This document shows, piece by piece, positions 1 to 9,300 of a stretch of 64,000 nucleotides of DNA; position 1 is the stretch's first letter; each line of letters opens with the position of its first letter. Source of the DNA: JAPORK01 sp026710285 (lineage in GTDB: Bacteria > Pseudomonadota > Gammaproteobacteria > Pseudomonadales > Endozoicomonadaceae); NCBI GenBank assembly GCA_965201045.1, contig OZ241746.1, positions 3,534,001 to 3,598,000 of the forward strand, read 5' to 3'. A program made the position numbers and the translations under genes. The notes under the pieces are model-generated. The model was not told the DNA's origin. It saw only the letters and a program-made list of their open reading frames with translations, and searched no databases.

Positions 1-257
1 ATCGTGATAATTTAAAAAAGATATTCTGGGGGTGGGATTCTATCATGTTAAGTGGTTATGATCATATGGCAATAGTGGAGAGGAAAGAGTTTGGTTTCGC
101 TGGTAGAGACCCTATATGGAAAGTTTATCAATTTGATTATGATGGTATATCTATTTTAAAAGCTACTACATATGAGCTTCACATAAGGGTATTTCCCAAT
201 CCTTACTTTTCAGATGAATTACTTATTAATGGTTATATGAAAATAAGAAAAAGTTGA
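1..257 (+). CDS. RHS protein, 3' fragment (copy 0), runs in from the left edge
   Basis: This is the last 84 or so codons of a larger gene that begins before the window; the reading frame is open from base 3. The translated end (GYDHMAIVE, then IFPNPYF and LLINGYMKI) matches the C-terminus of the first complete RHS protein at 530-6076 almost residue for residue, so it is the tail of another array member. It contains the conserved His of the shared C-terminal domain. An internal ATG at 45 is not a real start because homology extends upstream of it. The DNA after its stop codon also matches the DNA after the stop at 6076, so this copy is closest to copy 1. Confidence 0.85.
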   Translation, partial: RDNLKKIFWGWDSIMLSGYDHMAIVERKEFGFAGRDPIWKVYQFDYDGISILKATTYELHIRVFPNPYFSDELLINGYMKIRKS

Positions 258-529
258 GTAAAATGATTAATTATCATTTAAACAACCATATGCACAATTT
301 TGATAGTAGTATGTAGTTTGATATATTTACGTGGCGAAAATGAATACTTTCAGACTTTATCCATTCATACGGACGTTTTATTTTGTTGAAGTAAATTATC
401 AAAACTGTCTGGATCATTGCAACAGATAAGCATAATTTATTATAGTGCCATTATTTTACTATTTTTACCTTGTGTATAAATAGTTACAAATAATTTTATC
501 TGTCTGTTTGTTTATTAAAAGACATTAAA
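258..529. other. Intergenic region between RHS copies 0 and 1
   Basis: There is no coding potential here. The first part is repeated after copy 1 (6077-6344) with scattered differences, so the whole spacer was duplicated with the gene. The last 65 bases before each ATG are almost identical, including TTGTGTATAAA and ATCTGTCTGTTT. A sigma70-like pair, TTGCAA (417-422) and TATAGT (441-446), has 18 bp spacing, but it is not clearly preserved in the other spacer, so it is only a candidate promoter. No immunity-gene-sized ORF and no convincing terminator hairpin are visible. Confidence 0.5.
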
Positions 530-3500
530 ATGTTAATCAAGTATAAACAATATTATCTCTGTAATTTTTTTATTTTAATTATTTTATTATTGAGTTGTAC
601 AGAAGATTTATTTTGCCTTGTGTCCAAAGTAAAAACAAATAATTTTATTGATAGTGATACTGGTTTTTTTTCTGATCCGTATGATACAGTTAACAAAGTA
701 ACAAAGAAAGTCTATGATCAAACTGGATTAAATTTTAAAAAAAAACAGCAGACAACTACTTTTTCTGAATCTGATCGGTCAACTCCCTGGTCAAATGCAT
801 TTAATTTTAAAAAAGTATGGGGAACTACTGTTGATCCACGTACAGGTATTCTCAGTGCCTGGGTAAAAACAGGTAGTATGCTCAGTAACTTAGGGCATGG
901 ACCTGATATCAATCTTCAAGTTAGTTATAGCAGCAATGCGTTAGCTAACCCTGATGGGCTTGGAATGGGTTGGAACTGGAACCTTACTCATTTTAATTTG
1001 AAGACACATCAGCTTACCACATCTTTTGGTCAGAATTTTTATTTACACAAACAACCCGATGGTCACTGGTGGTCACTGTATCATAAATTTCATGATATGT
1101 ATATTCAGGGGGATATCAGTACACATTTTATTATTACTTATGCAAATGGTTTGCGGGAAACGCTCAACCATCAGGGTTATGAAGTTCGTCTTGAGCAGCA
1201 GGATGGATGGAGCGTTTATTTTAGTTATGAACCGGGTACACATCTGTTACAATCAGTAAAAGATGATGAAGGACATAGCATTAAATTATGCAGGACAAAA
1301 AATTATATTTCAGTCATCAGTCAGGGAAACCAGGGAAAGCCGGTCGTCGTATTAATCCACAAAAAAAATAATGAGTTACGCAGTATCACACTGCCTTTAT
1401 TCAGTGGACATCAAGGTCACGGAATTTACTTTCATTATGTACAACACTTTATGACAGATGTTGATTATCCCACAGGATTAAAAAACCACATAATTTATAA
1501 CTGCAGTTATGAAATAAAAATGCCGGAAAATAGTGCTGTATCATCTCATGCTCTGTGTGCTGTTGTTAAACAAACAGCTGATCCAGGCTTTGGTCAATCT
1601 GTAATGGTCATCCGTTATCATTATGGTACAACAAATATAAATCAGCATAATTATCTCGGTTTCAATGCAGGACTAAATATTTCAGGTCATTCATCAAAAG
1701 ACAGATTATTTGAAGTACCAGCAAGTTATACTTATACAACTGAACAGGATAATGGTCTTACAAGAGAAATACGCACTTACAATAAATACCACCTAATGAC
1801 AGATGAGAAACAGGTCAGTGACCGAAACGAACATCTTTTATCAGCAGTACACTATTTTTTCTGTCGTACGGATCAGCGTGATGGTTGTTCGCATACCTCT
1901 TTTGCTGATTTACCTGTTTTTTACAGTTTACCTCTGAAAATAGTAACCCGGGTTTGGGGAGATATATCAGATACTCCTGCTGTAACCACAGTAATGGCTG
2001 ACTATGATTCACAAGGAAGAATTACCAGGAAAACAGATAGTTTTGGTCGTGTAACAGTTAACAGTTATTGTCCGCTAAAAGGTGATGAAGCTTGTCCGGC
2101 TGTTGTACAAGGATGGGCTTTTGGTTCACTAACTAAATCTACCATACGATACCCTGCTTATACTGAAGTAAATACAGTGTCACTTCTGCCCATAATAACC
2201 CGGAATTATTATCGAAGAGAGATTAATCATAATAAAAAAGGTTATATCTGTGTACTGGATCATCAGATACAACAGGTAGGTAAACAACAGTTAACTACAA
2301 CCCACTATTATTATGATAACCCTAAAGATCTGTTAACTTATGGTTTATTAAAAAAGAGTATACTCACAGGACAGCAGAGTGGAGTAGATTTACCAGCGTC
2401 TGTTAGCAAAGATTTTTATTACATAAAAAGCTCGGATAATTATACTAAAACCACGTATAGCACCATTGAATTGTCTCAAAATAAATATCAGATATCATCT
2501 TATGTCACCACGAGTTTGTTTACTAATCAGGTATTAAAAGTAGAAGATGCAGAAAAAAAAGACAGTGATCGTTATTACTATGATCAGTGGGACCGGCTAA
2601 TAAAAACAGAACGTGCTGCCAATACTCCTTTTTCTGCCAGTATTCATTATCACTATACGATAACTGAAAATCTTAACCAGGTGCTGGTTACAGCAGTAAA
2701 TGGTTTACAGAAAAAAATTATTTTCGATGGTGTCGGAAGAGTGTTAATGAGTTTTACTGAAGTTATTGACGGCAATGGAAAACAACAGCCAGGTCATTGG
2801 TGGTCGGTAGAGAAAATTTGTTACGATAAATATGGGCGTATTGCCCGAAAAAGTAGTTATATCATCGATGCATTCGGACATGCAACCACACTTAATACCA
2901 CTCAGGATTATGATGATACAGGCAGAGCGGTTCAGGTTCATCTTCCTGATGGTGTAACTATTTTCACACGTTATGATGATAGTGACCGTTGTGTAATCAG
3001 TTATCAGCAAAATGCACAGGATGAACGTTCTGTTATCTCAGTATCACGGGCTAATATTCTCAGTAAACCAGTCAGACAGTGGATATTACCTGCTTTCACA
3101 GGTCAGTTACCTCCTGTAAAATCACTCTGTCTCAATAGTGATAAACAACCTGAAGCTCGGGTTTCTGTAATGACTTATGATGGATTTGGACGACAAGTTA
3201 CAGTACGGGATCCTGCGGGTAGAGTTGTCAGACAGCATTATGATGCATTGGGACGATTAACTGATATTATCGATCCCGCCGGAAACAGAATACACAGAGT
3301 ATATAATCTTATAGGACAAGTTATACAGTCGTGGATATATCCTGTTTCAGGAGGATATTATCTTTTGTCATCTGCCGGTTATAATAGAGCAGGACAGCTG
3401 ATATGGAGTGCAGGAGAAGATGGTAAGCATACTGTCTATACCTATACAACAGACGGGCAGATTGCAACAGTTACAACACCGTCCGGACATATAATTTTAT

Positions 3501-6076
3501 TGCAGTATAATATTTTAAATTTTCCTGTCAGTAAATTAATAGATAATCAACAGCAATGGATTGCTGACTATAATCCTGTTACTTTAAATTTATGCAAAAA
3601 AACTGACATTACAGGTGTTACAACTTACATTTATCGTGACGACGGATTAATACAGCAATCAACTCATACCGGAAAAAATAACTACCCTGATTATCAGTTG
3701 TTATGGAAATATGATAATAACCAGCGTATTATCAGTACTACAGATATTTCCGGTAATAAAACAAATACAGAATATGACTGGCTGGGACGCGTTTTTCGTA
3801 TTAAGTATCAGGCTCATCAGAATATTCATGCAGAAACACTGTTGTTGCCTGCTTATGATAGTTTTTCCCGTATACAGAATGTTTATTATGGTAGTGGTAT
3901 GTATCGTTCATTTCATTATGATTCGTGGGGACACAAAGATCAGGTTACTGATACACAAATGAAAAAACGCATATCTAAATGGAAAATGATCTATGATGTT
4001 AACGGTAATATTACGATGCTCAGCCAAAAAGTGAAAACTAAACAATACGGTATGTTGCATTATCAGTATGATGTACTGGACAATCTGGTGAATATGCACT
4101 GTCAGGGTTCACCGGGCTTGCCACTGTGCCCGCACGATACATCCTTTACCGGTTCAAAGCTGACACAGGCACCGATAATTACACGACAAAATTATACTTT
4201 CACACCGCTTAACCGGCTGGCCAGTGTTCAGGAAACGTTACAAACCACACAACAGAAGCAAACAGTCAGAAAAGTAACTGGTTATTATTATACTGATTAT
4301 TCTGCACCTTTACGTCTTCAGCAAATCAGTACAGCCTGGAATCAGCACAAACCGGCACTGCAAAATTTTTCCTATGATGATATGGGTAATATGACAGCAG
4401 ATGGACAAAATAATCATATCAGTTATAACAGAATGAATGAGATTACCCGGGTTATTTCATCAGCAGGAAAACAGAGTAACTATATTTACGATGGTAGTGG
4501 ACAAAAAGTGATGGAAAAGAGTTCAGAGGGTATTAGTTATCTTTTTTATCGTGATGATAAACTCATTAATGAAAAAATTATTAGTCCGGGGAAGAATGAA
4601 CATATTACCGGTTATCTGGGTATTGCTAAAACCATAGATGGAATGATAAATGAATATTATCAAAAGAGTTATAAGGGTGATATTACCGGAGTTTTCAAAA
4701 AAAATAACAATGGACAGTACATGTTTAATCAGCATATTATTTATAGTCCATATGGTATGGTATGGCATAAAAAGTCTGAAACCATTCTCTTATATCAACA
4801 AACGTTACAAGGGTTTGATGGTGAGAGAACGGATGCTTCCACTGGATGGCAATTTTTAGGTAACGGTAATCGGACGTACAATCCAACCGGACGTTATTTT
4901 CTCAGTGAAGATCCGGCAGGTGATGGTTATACTTTTGGCAGTAATAACCCGATTATGAATACTGATCCTTCTGGTAACAGCCCGCAGTGGCTGGGAGAAA
5001 TTTTCAAGTGGACGAGCTACATCAGCACGATGGGGTTAAGTGCATTGCATAAGCGTTGGGCTAATATTACTGCATCAGTTATTCAGGCTGGATGTACCGT
5101 TGTCACCTTGGGAGCAGCAGTTGCCAGTGCTGGTATTGCTGCTGTGGCAGGGGTTGTAGCTGGTACAGCGGCAATTGGCAGTATTCCTGTTGCTGCTGCT
5201 GCAATCCCTGCCAATAAAGGGCTTAATATTGCCGGAAACATTATTGGTATGGCAGAAATGGCTGTTACAGTTGCTGCCGGTTTATGTAGTTTTCTACCCT
5301 TTGCGGCAGTAGGGGATGAAGCAGAAAATATTCCTCTTGGTGAAATTCCTTTTAAGATGCTTAAAACAAGGCTGTCAATGGATGGAATAAATGTGAATGA
5401 TCCGTTGGTTTTGGTTGAGATCGAACCTGTACAAGTCTCTGTAACACTAACACAACAACCTCCTCTCACTCATTTATCGTTAAGCGATATCTTAAAAGAA
5501 TCATCCTGTTTTGTTAGAACCGTGGAATACAATTTATTAATGTTTACTGATAAGCAGTCCGTTGCAGATGCGTGGGTTTCATTATGTTCTTCACCATTTG
5601 CTGCTAGTATGGCTTGTGATACCGGTTGTATTTTACTGGCATATCAGATAACTGGTAAACCTCTTAATATATGGATGCTGGCAGAGTTTCTAAATGTACG
5701 ACAACAATATATTTCTGGATGTGAATATCTTTCATTATATCATCCTTATATTACAGCTTTAAAGGATATATTAGAGGCAACAGGTGATTGCAAGCTAAGA
5801 TATAATGTTGGCATATATTCTCGTGAGAATTTAACAAAAATATTCTATGGGTGGACTTCTATCATGTTGAGTGGTTATGATCATATGGCAATAGTGGAGA
5901 GGGGAGAATTTGGTGTTGCTGGCAAAGACCCTGTATGGAAAGTTTATCAATTTGATTATAATGGTATATTTACTGTAAAAGCTAGTACATATGCGCTTCA
6001 CACAACCATATTTCCCAACCCTTATTTTTTAAATGAATTACTTATTAATGGTTATATGAGAATAAGTAAAAGTTGA
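530..6076 (+). CDS. Giant secreted RHS/YD-repeat protein, copy 1
   Basis: This 1848-residue exported RHS protein has a hydrophobic N-terminal signal (residues 7-25) ending in LLLSC, which could be a lipobox. A region from about residue 85 (APWSNAFNF, VDPRTG) resembles the entry segment of SpvB/TcB-like and large RHS proteins. Many YDxxGR repeats follow. The RHS-associated core runs from about 1426 (GFDGERTD) to 1481 (SEDPAGDG, NTDPSGN). Next come an Ala/Gly-rich hydrophobic stretch with AAAIPANKGLNIA and a C-terminal domain from about 1675 with Cys1696, Cys1700 and His1785. RHS repeats of this type are known to build a beta-cage around a C-terminal effector. The Cys/His pattern suggests a papain-like fold, but this is inference. 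No immunity gene follows. The ATG is supported by identical starts in the paralogues. Confidence 0.92.
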   Translation: MLIKYKQYYLCNFFILIILLLSCTEDLFCLVSKVKTNNFIDSDTGFFSDPYDTVNKVTKKVYDQTGLNFKKKQQTTTFSESDRSTPWSNAFNFKKVWGTTVDPRTGILSAWVKTGSMLSNLGHGPDINLQVSYSSNALANPDGLGMGWNWNLTHFNLKTHQLTTSFGQNFYLHKQPDGHWWSLYHKFHDMYIQGDISTHFIITYANGLRETLNHQGYEVRLEQQDGWSVYFSYEPGTHLLQSVKDDEGHSIKLCRTKNYISVISQGNQGKPVVVLIHKKNNELRSITLPLFSGHQGHGIYFHYVQHFMTDVDYPTGLKNHIIYNCSYEIKMPENSAVSSHALCAVVKQTADPGFGQSVMVIRYHYGTTNINQHNYLGFNAGLNISGHSSKDRLFEVPASYTYTTEQDNGLTREIRTYNKYHLMTDEKQVSDRNEHLLSAVHYFFCRTDQRDGCSHTSFADLPVFYSLPLKIVTRVWGDISDTPAVTTVMADYDSQGRITRKTDSFGRVTVNSYCPLKGDEACPAVVQGWAFGSLTKSTIRYPAYTEVNTVSLLPIITRNYYRREINHNKKGYICVLDHQIQQVGKQQLTTTHYYYDNPKDLLTYGLLKKSILTGQQSGVDLPASVSKDFYYIKSSDNYTKTTYSTIELSQNKYQISSYVTTSLFTNQVLKVEDAEKKDSDRYYYDQWDRLIKTERAANTPFSASIHYHYTITENLNQVLVTAVNGLQKKIIFDGVGRVLMSFTEVIDGNGKQQPGHWWSVEKICYDKYGRIARKSSYIIDAFGHATTLNTTQDYDDTGRAVQVHLPDGVTIFTRYDDSDRCVISYQQNAQDERSVISVSRANILSKPVRQWILPAFTGQLPPVKSLCLNSDKQPEARVSVMTYDGFGRQVTVRDPAGRVVRQHYDALGRLTDIIDPAGNRIHRVYNLIGQVIQSWIYPVSGGYYLLSSAGYNRAGQLIWSAGEDGKHTVYTYTTDGQIATVTTPSGHIILLQYNILNFPVSKLIDNQQQWIADYNPVTLNLCKKTDITGVTTYIYRDDGLIQQSTHTGKNNYPDYQLLWKYDNNQRIISTTDISGNKTNTEYDWLGRVFRIKYQAHQNIHAETLLLPAYDSFSRIQNVYYGSGMYRSFHYDSWGHKDQVTDTQMKKRISKWKMIYDVNGNITMLSQKVKTKQYGMLHYQYDVLDNLVNMHCQGSPGLPLCPHDTSFTGSKLTQAPIITRQNYTFTPLNRLASVQETLQTTQQKQTVRKVTGYYYTDYSAPLRLQQISTAWNQHKPALQNFSYDDMGNMTADGQNNHISYNRMNEITRVISSAGKQSNYIYDGSGQKVMEKSSEGISYLFYRDDKLINEKIISPGKNEHITGYLGIAKTIDGMINEYYQKSYKGDITGVFKKNNNGQYMFNQHIIYSPYGMVWHKKSETILLYQQTLQGFDGERTDASTGWQFLGNGNRTYNPTGRYFLSEDPAGDGYTFGSNNPIMNTDPSGNSPQWLGEIFKWTSYISTMGLSALHKRWANITASVIQAGCTVVTLGAAVASAGIAAVAGVVAGTAAIGSIPVAAAAIPANKGLNIAGNIIGMAEMAVTVAAGLCSFLPFAAVGDEAENIPLGEIPFKMLKTRLSMDGINVNDPLVLVEIEPVQVSVTLTQQPPLTHLSLSDILKESSCFVRTVEYNLLMFTDKQSVADAWVSLCSSPFAASMACDTGCILLAYQITGKPLNIWMLAEFLNVRQQYISGCEYLSLYHPYITALKDILEATGDCKLRYNVGIYSRENLTKIFYGWTSIMLSGYDHMAIVERGEFGVAGKDPVWKVYQFDYNGIFTVKASTYALHTTIFPNPYFLNELLINGYMRISKS

Positions 6077-6344
6077 GTAAAATGATTAATTATCATTTAA
6101 ATAGTCATATCCCCAATTTTGATAGTAGTATGTCGATATATTTACGTAGCAAAAATGAATATTTTCAGACTTTATCCATTCATATGAGCGTTTTGTTGTG
6201 TTAAAACAAATTATCAAAATTTTCGGATTCATTTTAACAGTTGAGTATAATTTTTTATGGGGTCGTTATTTTACTATTTTTACCTTGTGTATAAACAGTT
6301 ATAAATAGTTTTATCTGTCTGTTTACTTATTAAAAGACATTAGT
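6077..6344. other. Intergenic region between RHS copies 1 and 2
   Basis: This 268-bp spacer is a diverged duplicate of the 258-529 spacer. No ORF, strong terminator or recognisable RNA is seen. The last 65 bases, up to the ATG at 6345, are the part best conserved with the previous spacer and probably hold the translation start region; a clear Shine-Dalgarno is lacking (AAAAGACATT only). Confidence 0.5.
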
Positions 6345-9300
6345 ATGTTAATCAGGTATAAACAATATTATCTCTGTAGTTTTTTTATCTTAGTTATTTT
6401 ATTATTGAGTTGTACAGAAGACTTATTTTGCCTTGTGTCCAAAGTAAAAACAAATAATTTCATTGATAGTCATACTGATTTTTTTTCTGATCCGTATGAT
6501 ACAATTAACAAAGTAACAAAGAAAGGTTATGATCAAACTGGATTAAATTTTAAAAAAAAACAGCAGACAACTACTTTTTCTGAATCTGATCGGTCAACTC
6601 CCTGGTCAAATGCATTTAATTTTAAAAAAGTATGGGGAACTACTGTTGATCCACGTACAGGTGTTCTCAGTGCCTGGGTAAAAACAGGTAGTATGCTCAG
6701 TAACTTAGGGCATGGACCTGATATCAATCTTCAAGTCAGTTATAGCAGCAATGCGTTAGCTAACCTTGATGGGCTTGGAACGGGTTGGAACTGGAATCTG
6801 ACTCATTTCAATTTGAAGACACATCAGCTTACCACATCTTTTGGGCAGAATGTTTATTTACATAAACAACCCGATGGTCATTGGTGGTCACTATATCATA
6901 AATTTCATGATATGTATATTCAGGGGGATATCAGTACACATTTTATTATTACTTATGCAAATGGTTTGCGGGAAACACTCAATCATCAGGGTTATGAAGT
7001 TCGTCTTGAACAGCAGGATGGATGGAGTGTGTATTTTAGTTATAAACCGGGTACACACCTGTTACAATCAATAAAAGATGATGAAGGGCATAGCATTAAA
7101 CTATACAGGACAAAAAATTATATTTCAGTCATCAGTCAAGGAAATCAGGGAAAGCCGGTCGTCGTATTAATCCATAAAAAAAATAATAAGTTGCGCAGTA
7201 TCACACTATCTTCATTCGGTAATTATAGTGATCACGGTATTTATTTTAATTATACGCAACACTTTATGACAAATATTGATTACCCTACAGGATTAAAAGA
7301 CCGTGTGATTTATAATTGTAGTGATGAAGTAAAAGTTCCGGTTAGAAATATTTCATCACTTCATGCACTGTGTACTGTTATTAAAGAAGTAGCTAATCCG
7401 GGCTTTGGTCAACCGGCAATGGTCAACTGTTATCATTATGGTAAAACGAATCACAATGAGCATAATTATCTTGGTTTTAATGCCGGAATGAATATTTCAG
7501 AGTATGCATCAAAAGACAGACTCTTTGAAGCACCAGCAAGTTATAATTACATGACTGAACAGGACAATGGTATTATACGGGAAATACGTACTTACAATAA
7601 ATACCACCTGATGACAGATGAGAAACAGGTCAGTGACCGAACCGGACATATTTTATCAGCAGTACACTATTTTTTCTGTCGTAAAGATCAGCGTGATGGT
7701 TGTGCACATATCTCTTTTGCTGATTTGCCTGTTTTTTACAGTTTTCCTCTAAAAATAGTAACCCAGGTTTGGGGAGATATATCAGATACTCCTGCTGTAA
7801 CCACAGTAATGGCTGACTATGATTCACAAGGAAGAATGATTAGGCAAACAGATAGTTTTGGTCGTGTAAAAATTAACAATTACTGTCCACTAAAAGGTGA
7901 TGAGGCTTGTCCGGCTGCTGCAAAAGGATGGACTCTTGGTTCACTGACTGAATCTACTACACTATATCCTGCCCATACTAAATCAAATATGACATCTCTT
8001 TCACCGATAATAACCCGAAATTATTATCACAGAGAGATTAACCATAATAGAACAGGTTATATCTCTGTACTGGATCATCAGATACAACAGGCAGGTAAAC
8101 AACAGTTAACTACAACTTACTATTATTATGATAACTCTAAAAATCTGTTAACTTATGGTTTATTAAAGAAGAGTATACTCACAGGGCAGCAGAATGGAGT
8201 AGAATTATCAGGATCTGTAAGAAAAGATTATTTTTATGTAAAAAGCCCGGACAGTTACACTAAAACCACTTATAACACTATTGAGTTGGATCAGAGTAAA
8301 CGTCAAAAATCACCTTATATTACAATTAGTTTGTTTACTAATCAGGTATTAAAAACAGAAGATACAGAAAAAAAAGATACCGATCTCTATTATAATGACC
8401 GGTGGGATCGACTCATAAGAACAGAGCGTGCTATCGGTACTGTTTTTGCTGCCAGTATTCATTATAATTATACGATATCTGAAAACCTGAACCAGGTACT
8501 GATTACAGCAGTAAATGGTTTACAAAAAAAAGTCCGCTTTGATGGTGCCGGAAGAATACTTACAAGTTTTACTGAAGTAATAGACAAAACGGGTAAACAG
8601 CAGCCAGATCACTGGTGGCCGGTAGAGAAAAATCGTTATGATCGGTATGGACGTATCGCTAAAAAATTTAGTTATATCATTGATGTATCTGGGCATGAAA
8701 CTATGCTTGAGATTACGCAGGATTATGATGATACAGGCAGAGCGGTTCAAGTTCATCGTCCTGATGGTGTAACCACTGTCATACGTTATGATGATAGTGA
8801 CAGATGCGTGATCAGTTATCAGCAAAATACACAGAATGAACGTTCTGTTATATCAGTATCAAAAGCAAATATACTCAGCGAACCAGTTAAGCAGTGGATA
8901 CTACCAGCCACTAAAATACCGTTATCTTCAGTAAAATCACTCTGTCTCAGGAGTTATAAAAAACCTGAAGCGCAGGTTTCTGTAATTACTTATGACGGAT
9001 TTGGACGACAAATTACAGTACGGGATCCTGCAGGTAGAATGATCAGACAACGTTATGATGCGTTGGGGAGATTAACTGATACTATTGATCCTGCCGGAAA
9101 CAGAGTGCACAAAGTATATAACCTGACAGGACAAGTTATACAGTCGTGGATATATCCTGTTTCAGGAGGATATTATCTGTTGTCATCTGCCGGTTATAAC
9201 AGAGCAGGACAGCTGATATGGAGTGCAGGAGAAGATGGAAAACATACTTCATATACTTATACCATGGATGGACAAATTGCAACAGTTACAACACCGTCCG

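Noticed and set aside
258..529. Possible immunity gene in the RHS spacers
   Set aside because: No ORF longer than a few dozen codons with a start signal exists in any of the spacers between copies 0 and 5.
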